From Porphyromonas bennonis DSM 23058 = JCM 16335 (GTDB taxonomy: Bacteria > Bacteroidota > Bacteroidia > Bacteroidales > Porphyromonadaceae): 64,000 bases of DNA. Location of the stretch: positions 1-64,000 of the forward strand of contig NZ_AQWR01000003.1 of the NCBI RefSeq assembly GCF_000375645.1, read 5' to 3'. The position numbers and the translations under genes were made by a program. Below the pieces are notes generated by a model. The model was not told the origin of the DNA, made no database searches, and worked only from the letters and a program-made list of their open reading frames with translations. This document shows positions 17,956 through 26,463 of the stretch, piece by piece. The first letter of the stretch is position 1; each line of letters opens with the position of its first letter.

Positions 17956-17996
17956 AAAGGCGTCCGAGGGACTTCCATAGTCCCTCGGACGCCTTT
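17956..17996 (+). terminator. Terminator after the acyl-CoA synthetase gene
   Basis: A 16-bp stem AAAGGCGTCCGAGGGA / TCCCTCGGACGCCTTT with a 9-nt loop, 19 nt past the stop codon. The T run on the plus strand is short (three), while the flanking A run would serve the other strand. Confidence 0.8.
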
Positions 17997-18160
17997 ACTG
18001 GTAGATATTCCGTACCGAATTTATACCTCTAACTGAAGAATAATATTCTTTTTAGCGAAAAAAAAGAGAAGTAAGTTTGTTTGCAACCAAAGTGAAGAAT
18101 AAACAAATGAAATCAGAAAAAATGTCATCCGGAGTGAGCAATTGATCCGATAATAGTCCG

Positions 18161-18168
18161 TACATTTG
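18161..18168 (+). promoter_or_regulatory. -7 element of the BACON-protease operon
   Basis: TACATTTG, exact TAnnTTTG match, 84 nt before the first gene. The upstream DNA (18000-18120) is clearly AT-rich compared with the surroundings and holds no supported gene. Confidence 0.5.
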
Positions 18169-18252
18169 TGTCGTGAAGCTTGGTGCGAGGCATTTCGATC
18201 GCTCTGTCGAACACCAATGCGAACCTTTTTATTACTCACTTAATACATTATT

Positions 18253-19770
18253 ATGAATCGCTGTAAACCAAAAAAACTCCTGGTGCTACTGCCGATCCTC
18301 CTGCTCCTCCTACAGACAGGATGCACGATCGGTGACGAGCTGAGTGAGACGGCGAGTCTGACCCTCTCGGAGGTAGGGATAGTCTCACTCGATCCGGGTA
18401 AGGTGTCTCGCGAGATCGGCGTGACGACGGATGCCTCCGACTGGAGCTGCTATACCGCCAATAGCTGGATCTCGGTCACCAAGAAGGATGACCACACCCT
18501 CCTCATCAGTGCGGAGGCTAATCCCACCTCCGATGCGCGTCTGGGGTCCGTCGTCGTGACGGCATCCGGAGTGCGTCGCCAGCTCACCATCATGCAGGGT
18601 AAGGGCACGGAGGTGATCATAGCTCATGCCGGTAGTAGTGCCGGCTCGAGTGAGCTCTCGATCAGTCAGTGGGGCGAGACCCGCTCCATCGATGTGGAGA
18701 GCGGGACCGACCTCTGGACTGCCAAGAGTGACGATGAGTGGATCACCGTTACGCCCTATCCCGTCGCCAAGCGGATCGATGTCCGCGTGGCACCCAATCG
18801 CAATCGCGAGCCGCGCGAGGGCAAGATCATGATCACCCTGCAGGGTGAGAGCAGCGGGGGAGCTGAGATACGCGTGTCTCAGAGTGGGGTAGACTGGTTT
18901 ATACTCCCCTATATGAACTTCGAGAGTGCTACAAGGCCCGATATCCAGCTCTTCGAGGAGAAGAGGGGTGGGGCGATCGAGGACGAGAGTGAGCGCTTCT
19001 TCACCTTCTCCACCACGAGCAGCGCCTTCCCTCGTGTCGTATATACGATCTATGCCGGTGGTGCCTACCTGTACGCTCAGGTGGATGCCTCCTCGACGCA
19101 GCTCCTCCTCGGTGAAGCGCGGCTGGAGCTGATCAGCTTCCTCAAGGAGAATGGCTTCACCGAGCAGGTGGATGAGAATACCTACCGCCACAAGGATCAG
19201 CGCAATCTGACGGTGGAGATCAAGCCGTTCTTCAAGAATACGCCGCACCTGCTCTTCAGCTACAAGCCGGAGCAGCCCGTGGCGATGCCTACCTTTGACA
19301 CCCTGCCTCTGGGACTGACCACCTTTGGTATCACCAAGGAGGAGGTGAAGAAGTACGAGGACAGTGTAGGCGGTGAGGAGACCTACAATTATGAGGATGA
19401 GTACGAGTTTGTCACTCCTCCGGGTAAGTACGAGGCCGATGGGCGGCTCTATCTCTTCCACCAAGATAAGAAGAGCGGCATCTACCAGCTCGAGAAGACT
19501 CGCCAGTACTTCCTCGACACGGATCGAGCCTTCTGGAGTTACAAGGGGTACTTCACGCCGACCAACGAATTTATGGAGCTCTGCGAGAGAGAGGGCTTCC
19601 ACTTCGAGGAGTACAACATCCTCGAGCATGTCTACGTCTTTGTCTCCAAGGAGAAGGGGCTGACCTTAGGTGCTCAGTGTAAGAAGTTCTTCGGAGATCC
19701 CAAGCCGATCATCGTCCTGCAGATCAATCCTGGGACCAAGATGATTGCTCACCAAACCAACCGTAAGTAA
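18253..19770 (+). CDS. BACON-domain surface lipoprotein 1
   Basis: A 505-residue predicted lipoprotein; the signal peptide ends LLLQTG-C (Cys24). Two BACON-type beta domains follow (about residues 35-115 and 125-215), recognisable by WISVTKKDDHTLLISAEANP and RLGSVVVTASGVRRQLTIMQ-like blocks (shown by WISVTKKDD and RQLTIMQG). After a WFILPYMNFE junction comes a roughly 280-residue C-terminal region of unknown type that is also present in the next gene. BACON domains are usually carbohydrate- or mucin-associated spacers in Bacteroidetes surface proteins. It opens a four-gene operon (24-nt gap to the next gene) with a subtilisin-like protease and a PorV-like barrel. Confidence 0.85.
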   Translation: MNRCKPKKLLVLLPILLLLLQTGCTIGDELSETASLTLSEVGIVSLDPGKVSREIGVTTDASDWSCYTANSWISVTKKDDHTLLISAEANPTSDARLGSVVVTASGVRRQLTIMQGKGTEVIIAHAGSSAGSSELSISQWGETRSIDVESGTDLWTAKSDDEWITVTPYPVAKRIDVRVAPNRNREPREGKIMITLQGESSGGAEIRVSQSGVDWFILPYMNFESATRPDIQLFEEKRGGAIEDESERFFTFSTTSSAFPRVVYTIYAGGAYLYAQVDASSTQLLLGEARLELISFLKENGFTEQVDENTYRHKDQRNLTVEIKPFFKNTPHLLFSYKPEQPVAMPTFDTLPLGLTTFGITKEEVKKYEDSVGGEETYNYEDEYEFVTPPGKYEADGRLYLFHQDKKSGIYQLEKTRQYFLDTDRAFWSYKGYFTPTNEFMELCEREGFHFEEYNILEHVYVFVSKEKGLTLGAQCKKFFGDPKPIIVLQINPGTKMIAHQTNRK

Positions 19771-19794
19771 ACCACCACACGACATAATCAGATC

Positions 19795-21351
19795 ATGAAT
19801 AAATCACTATATATACTTGCATCGCTCCTCACGGCACTCCTCTGCTTCGGATGTACGCCTGAGAGCTTAGAGAAGGAGCCGACTATGCTCGAGCTCGACA
19901 AGCCGGAAGTACGCCTCACCAAGGACAAGGGCGAGATGGTCGTCAGCGTGCAGACCAATGAGGAGTCCGTCGTCGCCATCAGCAATAGAGACTGGATCAC
20001 TGCGGTACCTGAGGGTAAGTCCGTCAAGCTGGTCTATGATGAGAATAAGGTGATCGGTCAGCGTGATGCCGTTGTCCTCGTGCAGGCGGGAGACTTAGTC
20101 AAGGCTCTTAAGGTAACCCAGGAGGGCAACGCCCTCGATGTGACCACCGTCCCCGAGGCTATCGTACTGGAGCCGTGGGACAGCGAGGTCACCATCAGTG
20201 TCCGCGTCAATGGCGAGGGCTGGAGCTGCACCTCAGCCACCGACTGGATCCAGGTCACCTCCCTCCCGTGGAAGAAGGAGGTGATCCTCCGCGCAGAGTC
20301 TAATAAGAGTGGCGGTGAGCGTCAGAGTGAGCTTATCTTCCAGGTAGAGGGAGAGACCGGCACCGTAGCCGTACCGGTGAAGCAGAAGGAGTGGCCCCTC
20401 TTCCTCCTTCCCTACATCGACTTTGAGTACGGCACCATGAGCCTCATCTCCCGCTTCGAGATGGAGCGCAGGAGCATGATCAAGCAGACGCTCACCGGCT
20501 CTGTCACCTTTACGACCACCAGCCCGATGATGAGCCAGATAGCCTACTCCTTCTCCACCAAGGGTGTGATGACGGCTGCACAGGCTTACATCGCCGCCGA
20601 CTATACAACCACCGATGAGGATGGCGAGACGATGATCACAGAGGAGACCATGCATGTCATCGACTCCGCACTCCTCGCCGAGGGCTTCACGGAGAAGCAG
20701 GGCAAGCTGCGCTACTTCGATCCCTCTACCCGCGTCGTAGCCTCCATCAAGGATCACACCTACGACCCCAATATCGAGTACATCTACATCCCGAAGCAGC
20801 CGCAGGCTTACAAGACCTTCGACAAGTTCCCCTACATACCTGTAGCATTCGGTGCCGACTACAGCGAGGTGGAGAAGTTTGAGCAGGAGAATGGCGGTGT
20901 CTACTATCCCGATGCCGACCAGTATGACGATGCGAATGGTCTCTGCTACTTCGAGTACAAGGTGCCCGGCAGCAAGCAGATCAAGTCGCGCAACTACTAT
21001 CTCACATGGGATGCTAAGAAGCAGAAGGTCGGCATCCTCCTGGCTACCTTCCAGGAGTGGTCTGACATCAATCTGGTCTACTGGGAGTACAACGGCCGTC
21101 TCAATATCACTGAGGAGTTCCTTGCCCTCTGTGAGAAGGATGGATTCAAGTACAACGGCAAGACCTCTGACGGCAAGATGGACGTCTTTGTCAATGCCTC
21201 TAAGGGTGTCCAGATGAGGACCCAATTTGCACATTTCCAGGGCGAGGAGGATCCGTCGCTCGTCATCATGATGTTGCCCTACGAGGCCTCCAATACACAG
21301 ACGAGCGCTCTCGACCATAAGATGACTCAGATGAAGAAGCTATGGAAATGA
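19795..21351 (+). CDS. BACON-domain surface lipoprotein 2
   Basis: A 518-residue paralogue of the preceding protein. The lipobox is LLCFG-C near residue 20. Two BACON-like domains follow (about residues 30-115 and 120-205; NRDWITAVPEGKSVKLVYDE, ATDWIQVTSLPWKKEVIL). The junction WPLFLLPYIDFEYGT mirrors WFILPYMNFES in gene 1. The C-terminal region shares landmarks such as LLAEGFTEKQGKLRYFD, versus FLKENGFTEQVDENTYR, and a final LCEKDGFKY versus LCEREGFHF. The duplication is old, since identity is limited. The stop codon overlaps the start of the protease gene, so translation is probably coupled. Function unknown; the context suggests an accessory or inhibitor role for the protease. Confidence 0.83.
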   Translation: MNKSLYILASLLTALLCFGCTPESLEKEPTMLELDKPEVRLTKDKGEMVVSVQTNEESVVAISNRDWITAVPEGKSVKLVYDENKVIGQRDAVVLVQAGDLVKALKVTQEGNALDVTTVPEAIVLEPWDSEVTISVRVNGEGWSCTSATDWIQVTSLPWKKEVILRAESNKSGGERQSELIFQVEGETGTVAVPVKQKEWPLFLLPYIDFEYGTMSLISRFEMERRSMIKQTLTGSVTFTTTSPMMSQIAYSFSTKGVMTAAQAYIAADYTTTDEDGETMITEETMHVIDSALLAEGFTEKQGKLRYFDPSTRVVASIKDHTYDPNIEYIYIPKQPQAYKTFDKFPYIPVAFGADYSEVEKFEQENGGVYYPDADQYDDANGLCYFEYKVPGSKQIKSRNYYLTWDAKKQKVGILLATFQEWSDINLVYWEYNGRLNITEEFLALCEKDGFKYNGKTSDGKMDVFVNASKGVQMRTQFAHFQGEEDPSLVIMMLPYEASNTQTSALDHKMTQMKKLWK

Positions 21352-24092
21352 GACAGATGTCAAGTATGGGGCTCTTAGCCCTCTTCCTTACCCTTGGACT
21401 CGGTCTTGCCTCCTGCTCCGACAGGAGGGCACTCGACCCCGAGGAGCCTGAGCAGTCTGCCGAGATCGATCCGGCAGGTCAGGGGGCGACCGTCCCCGGT
21501 CTCGTCCGCGTCCGACTGACGCCCGACCTGGCCGATAAGATCGGTACCCGTGCCCTCAGCGCTGATGATCCTGCGCTACGGAGCTCCGATGCGCCCATGA
21601 GCGATCTCCTCCGGAGTATCGGTGCACGCGAGGTGCGCCCGGTCTTCATCATGGAGCCTGCCTATGAGAAGCGTATGCGCCGGGCGGGGCTACACCTCTG
21701 GTACGACATTATCCTCGATGAGAGTGCCGGTGAGAGCACCACACTCCGCTCTGCTTCTCAGGTCGCTGATCTCCCCGGAGTGGATCTGGTGGAGCAGGTG
21801 CCTCTCTACCGGACGATGGATGAGCCGGTATTCTTCCCTCTGAGAGCCTACGGCTTTGACTCCGAGCGTGACGAGAAGGATGTGATGCCCTTCAACGACC
21901 CCTACCTCCCCAAGCAGTGGCACTACCACAATACAGGCTCGGGACTCAAGTCGCTCAAGGGCGCTGATCTCAACCTCTTCGAAGCGTGGAAGCAGGAGAC
22001 CGGAGACCCTTCCGTCATCGTGGCTGTCATCGATGGTGGTGTCTACTATGAGCATGAGGACCTGGCTCAGAATATCTGGGTCAATCCGAGTCCCGGTCAG
22101 GGCGAGTACAAGGACGATATCCACGGATACAACTTTGCCGATGAGGATGCCAATATCGCTTATGACGCCCACGGTACTCACGTGGCGGGCGTGATCGCTG
22201 CGGTGAATAACAACGGTGTCGGCGTCTCCGGTGTCGCAGGTGGTAACGGTAGCCCCGACACGGGTGTGCGGATCATGGTCTGCGATGCCTTTGGGCGAAA
22301 GAATGGTCAGGCCTTTGAGCGCGCCTTTGTCTACGCTGCCAATCACGGTGCCGTCATTGCGCAGAATTCCTGGGGTGGATCCAAGTTTATGTCCCCCTCG
22401 CTCAAGGCTGCGATCGACTACTTCATCGACTGTGCCGGCTGCGATGCCGATGGCAATCAGCTGCCCGACTCCCCGATGAAGGGTGGGGTGGTACTCTTTG
22501 CTGCCGGTAATGAGTCCTCGGATGATATGTCCTACCCGGCTGCCTACGGTCCGGTGGTGACCATCTCTGCGATGGCTCCCGACTGGAAGAAGGCGTACTA
22601 CACCAATCGTGGCGAGTGGATCAAGCTGATGTGCCCCGGTGGTGACCTTCACTATCCCGGTGGTCAGATCTACAGCACCTCCGTACAGAAGAAGGTGGAC
22701 GACGAGGGAACAATCCTCGCTGCTCAGAGTTACTACGAATTTATGCAGGGGACCTCGATGGCCTGTCCTCACGCCAGTGGCGTGACCGGACTGATCGTCT
22801 CCAAGTATGGCGGTCCCGGCTTCACGAATGCCGACTGTAAGAGTCGCCTCCTCTCTGCACTCCGCCCGGCGGACATCGACGAGTACAATCCCGGATTTGA
22901 GGGCATCCTCGGTGCCGGGTACCTCGATGCTGCTCGTGCGCTCGACAGTGATACCTCTAAGGCTCCTGAGCAGGTCAAGGACGTAGCGGCAGAGCCGGGC
23001 TACACCGACCTGACCATTACCTTCCCTGCCGTGGCAGACCCGGATGACCGTACCGCAAGCTACTACGTCATCTACTACAGCGATAAGGAGCCTCTCACCG
23101 CCTCTACCTACAAGAGTGCGAAGTCTACCAAGGTCTTCGGACTGAAGTATAATGTGGGCGAAAAGGTCTCCTATACCAGCCGCAACCTCTCGATCAACCA
23201 GGGCTACCACTATGCCATAGTGGCGGTAGACCGCTGGGGCAATGAGGCAGCACCCACCTTCTTCTCCTCCTCTACGCTCGACAATGCCGCTCCTGTGGTA
23301 ACCGTAGAGGGACCTAAGGAGATCCGCCTCGCCGGCAGTGAGACCGCTCAGCTGCTCCTCAGGGTAGCCGACCCGGAGGGACACACCTGGTCCTACACCA
23401 TGAAGGGCGACCTCCTCGGCATCACTGCCACGAGAGAGGAGGAGACGATCCTCGTCGATCTCTCGGCAAGAGGTTCCGTCGGTAAGCACGACTTCTCAGT
23501 AGTCGTCAGGGATCAGTATGGCGCTGAGACGGAGGTGAAGATCTCCTACGAGGTCTACCTCAACTCCGCCCCCGTACTCTCCAAGCCGATCACACTCACC
23601 TATCTCCCGATAGGCCGTGAGCAGACCATCTCTCTCGGAGACTACATCAGCGATCCCGATGGGCATAAGCTGACCTACTCGGTCACCTCCTCAGCCGATC
23701 AGGTCGTCTCTGCCAAGCTACACGATGGCGTCCTCTCCCTCAAGGGAGTCTCCAAGGGTAGCTCCACGGTCCAGATCCATGCGGTCGATGAGCTGGGCGC
23801 TGAGCTCTATGTCAGTCTCAGCATCCGGGCAGTGGCTGACGATATAGTCTACCATGTCTTCCCGATCCCGACCTACGGTGACCTGAGTGTCGTCCTCTCG
23901 GGGAAGATCAGCACCGCCACCATCTCCGTCGTCGCCGGCAATGGGTCGGTAGTGCATAAGGAGGAGGTCAGCGTCGGGAGTGAGGGAAGTACCCACAAGA
24001 TGGATCTCTCCAAGCTCGCCGGCGGCAAGTATCTGCTCCGGGTGGAGGGTAATAATGGTCTGAAGTATACCCGATACTTCGTGAAGTACTAA
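21348..24092 (+). CDS. Subtilisin-like (S8) protease with T9SS sorting domain
   Basis: A 914-residue exported serine protease. Numbered from the ATG at 21348 (overlapping the previous stop as ATGA; 21342 is the alternative), the catalytic residues are Asp229 (VIDGGV), His275 (HGTHVAG), Asn340 (QNSWGG) and Ser470 (GTSMACPHASG), so the enzyme looks complete. A propeptide occupies about residues 40-190. Fibronectin-III-like and cadherin-like beta modules lie between about 540 and 830. The last 75 residues (VFPIPTYGDLSV ... GGKYLLRVEG ... YTRYFVKY) have the form of a type A T9SS C-terminal sorting domain. Oddly, the signal peptide ends in a lipobox-like LASC, unusual for a T9SS substrate. A PorV-like gene follows after a short gap. 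Confidence 0.9.
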   Translation: MRQMSSMGLLALFLTLGLGLASCSDRRALDPEEPEQSAEIDPAGQGATVPGLVRVRLTPDLADKIGTRALSADDPALRSSDAPMSDLLRSIGAREVRPVFIMEPAYEKRMRRAGLHLWYDIILDESAGESTTLRSASQVADLPGVDLVEQVPLYRTMDEPVFFPLRAYGFDSERDEKDVMPFNDPYLPKQWHYHNTGSGLKSLKGADLNLFEAWKQETGDPSVIVAVIDGGVYYEHEDLAQNIWVNPSPGQGEYKDDIHGYNFADEDANIAYDAHGTHVAGVIAAVNNNGVGVSGVAGGNGSPDTGVRIMVCDAFGRKNGQAFERAFVYAANHGAVIAQNSWGGSKFMSPSLKAAIDYFIDCAGCDADGNQLPDSPMKGGVVLFAAGNESSDDMSYPAAYGPVVTISAMAPDWKKAYYTNRGEWIKLMCPGGDLHYPGGQIYSTSVQKKVDDEGTILAAQSYYEFMQGTSMACPHASGVTGLIVSKYGGPGFTNADCKSRLLSALRPADIDEYNPGFEGILGAGYLDAARALDSDTSKAPEQVKDVAAEPGYTDLTITFPAVADPDDRTASYYVIYYSDKEPLTASTYKSAKSTKVFGLKYNVGEKVSYTSRNLSINQGYHYAIVAVDRWGNEAAPTFFSSSTLDNAAPVVTVEGPKEIRLAGSETAQLLLRVADPEGHTWSYTMKGDLLGITATREEETILVDLSARGSVGKHDFSVVVRDQYGAETEVKISYEVYLNSAPVLSKPITLTYLPIGREQTISLGDYISDPDGHKLTYSVTSSADQVVSAKLHDGVLSLKGVSKGSSTVQIHAVDELGAELYVSLSIRAVADDIVYHVFPIPTYGDLSVVLSGKISTATISVVAGNGSVVHKEEVSVGSEGSTHKMDLSKLAGGKYLLRVEGNNGLKYTRYFVKY

Positions 24093-24115
24093 TCGACTCA
24101 TACCCTATGTATATC

Positions 24116-25069
24116 ATGAAACACATATACGCCATTGCCCTCCTCCTCGCCGGTATCACCCTGACCGCCTCCGCTCAGGAGGACTCCGGGACGCTACCCG
24201 TCCTCGCTCAGAATCCTGATGCCCTCTCTGCATCCATGGGTCAGACCGGGGGCAGCACCCTCTCCGGAGGTCACTACATCTACTCAGCCCCGGGGGCTGT
24301 ATTTGACCGGAGCGAGCGCTTCTCACTCTCCTACACCGGCATCATCGGTACGGGACACGACTCGATGCGCTCGGGGAGTGGATTTTACAACGCCGTCACT
24401 GGGAGCTGGAGATTTCGCGACAAGCATGCCCTGATCGCAGGCTTCCGCTACCTCGGCGGGGGAAGTGTCCTCACGTCGACCGAGAGCGGGGATGGCCGCG
24501 AGATACACCCGATGGACATCACGGCCGACCTTGGTTACGCCCTCCGGATCAATAATCACTGGAGAGCCTACGTGGTAGGACACTTCGTCGAGTCCTACAT
24601 CGGCAAGATCGCACTCACCGGCGGCGGATCTCTCGGTACCACTTACGGCAGTCGGCTCTCCTCGGTTCCCCTCAGCTATACCCTCGGAGCCTCACTCCGC
24701 AATCTCGGTGGAGCGGTCCTCTACGGAAAGAAGAGTGGCAAGTACACCATGCCCGGCTCCGTCACTCTCGCCGGTGACCTGCGCTACGGACTCACCTCGG
24801 AGTGGACGCTGATCGCTGCGGCGACCGGCGACTACCTCGTCCAGCCCGCCTCGGCAGGGCAGTATGCCGTTGGTCTTGGACTGGGTGCAGCATTCCTGGA
24901 TGTGATGAGCTTCCAGCTCGGCGGCACGATCCTGCCCGGTCAGTACCACCTCACCGGAGGTATCTGCTATCAGCCGATACGCCATGCCTCTGTCGGCCTC
25001 GCCTGGAGGGTCGCCCCACAGCTGAGGGAGGCCAATCACATTGCCCTCTCTGTAGGCTGTCACTTCTGA
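24116..25069 (+). CDS. PorV/PorQ-like outer-membrane barrel
   Basis: A 317-residue predicted beta-barrel with signal peptide MKHIYAIALLLAGITLTASA; an alternative ATG lies 9 nt upstream. The mature start PVLAQNPDALSASMGQTGGS resembles the PFL..NPDAR..GMG.AG..T signature of the T9SS shuttle PorV and its relatives PorQ/UPF0164. The rest is regularly amphipathic and ends in an aromatic residue (SVGCHF). At about 317 residues it is shorter than classical PorV (near 390). Being the last gene of the operon directly behind a T9SS-tagged protease, it may be a dedicated shuttle or anchor for that protease. It could instead be a generic FadL-like barrel. Functional assignment is inferred from the signature and context. 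Confidence 0.68.
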   Translation: MKHIYAIALLLAGITLTASAQEDSGTLPVLAQNPDALSASMGQTGGSTLSGGHYIYSAPGAVFDRSERFSLSYTGIIGTGHDSMRSGSGFYNAVTGSWRFRDKHALIAGFRYLGGGSVLTSTESGDGREIHPMDITADLGYALRINNHWRAYVVGHFVESYIGKIALTGGGSLGTTYGSRLSSVPLSYTLGASLRNLGGAVLYGKKSGKYTMPGSVTLAGDLRYGLTSEWTLIAAATGDYLVQPASAGQYAVGLGLGAAFLDVMSFQLGGTILPGQYHLTGGICYQPIRHASVGLAWRVAPQLREANHIALSVGCHF

Positions 25070-25136
25070 GCGCTGCAGTTAGGAAAACTAAGCAACCTCG
25101 GCTCTCTGCATAAGTGACTGTGCACCAGAGCCACTT

Positions 25137-25218
25137 CTAATAGCGGTATTAGTTTCGACTAATACCGCTATTAGTTTACGCTATTATCGGTATTAGAACT
25201 CTCTATTACCGGTATTAG
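25137..25218. repeat. 22-bp-period palindrome array, locus 2 (4 units)
   Basis: Four 16-bp units start at 25137, 25159, 25181 and 25203, exactly 22 bp apart: CTAATAGCGGTATTAG, CTAATACCGCTATTAG, CTATTATCGGTATTAG, CTATTACCGGTATTAG. Spacers are TTTCGA, TTTACG and AACTCT. The array sits between the end of the PorV-like gene and the bidirectional terminator. Confidence 0.92.
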
Positions 25219-25252
25219 TCTGATGCCTCCGACGGCATGGTTAGGAGAGAGC

Positions 25253-25306
25253 AAAAAAAAAGAGGTCCCCCGCAGACAGATCGTCTGCGGGGGACCTCTT
25301 TTTTTG
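25253..25306. terminator. Bidirectional terminator between the PorV-like and AraC genes
   Basis: A perfect 16-bp stem GAGGTCCCCCGCAGAC / GTCTGCGGGGGACCTC with a 5-nt loop, flanked by nine A on the left and a run of T on the right, so it can stop transcription from both converging genes. Confidence 0.95.
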
Positions 25307-25321
25307 CTTAAGTGGGTGGGA

Positions 25322-26221
25322 TTACTTCTCCTTCATCTCTGCTCTTGCCTTTTCGCGGAGGAGCTTGTGACGGCGCTGAGTAGGCGTCATGTCGTACTGA
25401 CGGCGGCAGAATACGGTGAAGTGGCTGGGAGAGGAGAAGCCAAACTCCTTGATGATCTCCGAGAAGGGTACTGCGGCGTCTGCGAGCTGCAGGTCGATGT
25501 ACTTCGCCTTCTCCTGGAGCATCCAGGTGTAAGGGGGCATATTGAAGGACTCTTGGAACTTCTTCTTGAAGACCCGCACCGGCATCCCTCTCTGATCGGC
25601 CAGATCCTGGACCGTCTTGGCGCGGAGGAAGTTTTGGACCACAAACTCCTTGAAGTCGATCTCCTGACGCAGCAGGGGCGCAAGGATCCACGCTACCTGC
25701 TCTCTCTCGTAGAAGGCACCGAGGTAGAAGAAGAGCTCCTTGAGCTTCGACTCGTAGATGTTGATGCAATTGAGCTGATGATTGTGCATGTAGAGCATGC
25801 TGTCGAGCACCATCTTGATCGACTCGTGGGTGGGAAGGGAGATGAAGACATGTGATGTGGGTGCCTTGTCCTTGAGCTGAGAGATGGCGTAATTGTCGCA
25901 GAGCTGTGTGGGCTTGCTGAAGAAGAAGGTGTGCACGGTCGTGTCCTTCCCCTCGCCGTAGATCGTCACGGTGCGCTGCGTACCGAGGAAGAGGAAGAAG
26001 TCTCCTCGGCAGGCGTGTCTCTCAGTCTCGTCCCTGTAGGTGTATGATGAGGAGCGTGCCTCCACGAAGACAAACATGAAGTGCTTCTCGCTGTCGATGG
26101 TGAGCTCCTCACCCTTCTTCAGGTGATAGCTTCTCAGCGGGCAGCGTAGGGCACATCCATAGTGGTGACAATTGAGATGTCGATCGATGTCGACGATATC
26201 CTTTCTATTATTCGTAATCAT
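25322..26221 (-). CDS. AraC-family transcriptional regulator with Cys/His-rich N-terminus
   Basis: A 299-residue regulator. The C-terminal 100 residues form the two helix-turn-helix motifs of AraC proteins (TVQDLADQRGMPVRVFKKKF and FSEIIKEFGFSSPSHFTVFC), with the second-motif signature GFSSPSHFTVFCRRQYDMTPTQ (shown by SPSHFTVFCRR). The N-terminal half (about 20-170) is a cupin-like sensor region. Unusually, it opens with HLNCHHYGCALRC, a cluster of three Cys and three His that could bind metal or respond to redox. It is divergent from an ABC importer-porin operon (243 nt between start codons), so it most likely controls that operon. The effector is unknown. Confidence 0.9.
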   Translation of the reverse strand: MITNNRKDIVDIDRHLNCHHYGCALRCPLRSYHLKKGEELTIDSEKHFMFVFVEARSSSYTYRDETERHACRGDFFLFLGTQRTVTIYGEGKDTTVHTFFFSKPTQLCDNYAISQLKDKAPTSHVFISLPTHESIKMVLDSMLYMHNHQLNCINIYESKLKELFFYLGAFYEREQVAWILAPLLRQEIDFKEFVVQNFLRAKTVQDLADQRGMPVRVFKKKFQESFNMPPYTWMLQEKAKYIDLQLADAAVPFSEIIKEFGFSSPSHFTVFCRRQYDMTPTQRRHKLLREKARAEMKEK

Positions 26222-26285
26222 TGATCCTCCATTACTCTATTTCTCAGTAGTATCAGGTCTTTGTATGCCTGTACCAATAATTTTA

Positions 26286-26293
26286 CAAAGTTA
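26286..26293 (-). promoter_or_regulatory. -7 element of the AraC gene
   Basis: TAACTTTG on the minus strand, exact TAnnTTTG, with TTG 19 nt further upstream (26313-26315), close to the usual -33 spacing. The predicted leader is about 60 nt. Confidence 0.55.
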
Positions 26294-26415
26294 GTTCTTT
26301 TCAGCCAAATAAGCAACCAGAATCCACAAGCGATATTGTAATATCTCTTCCATCGGACAAAGAATATTGATGCAAATTCTTGAAGATGTCGCTCCGGACT
26401 TCACTTTCTTTTAGG

Positions 26416-26423
26416 TACCTTTG
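26416..26423 (+). promoter_or_regulatory. -7 element of the ABC importer operon
   Basis: TACCTTTG, exact consensus, 40 nt before the preferred start codon at 26464. No riboswitch-like fold is evident in the short leader. Confidence 0.55.
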
Positions 26424-26463
26424 CTATTAGATATTTAGTCTAATGCTGTCTTTCAATGTAATT

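Noticed and set aside
16038-17978. 646-codon open frame on the minus strand
   Set aside because: It is a complete shadow of the acyl-CoA synthetase gene; its translation is rich in Arg, His, Leu and Asp with no motif, as expected from antisense of G+C-rich DNA.
18021-18239. 72-codon minus-strand frame upstream of the BACON operon
   Set aside because: It lies in an AT-rich promoter region, overlaps the operon's -7 element and has no recognisable features.
14263-25218. 22-bp-period arrays as CRISPR
   Set aside because: Repeats are 16 bp and spacers only 6 bp, units vary, and no cas genes are present.
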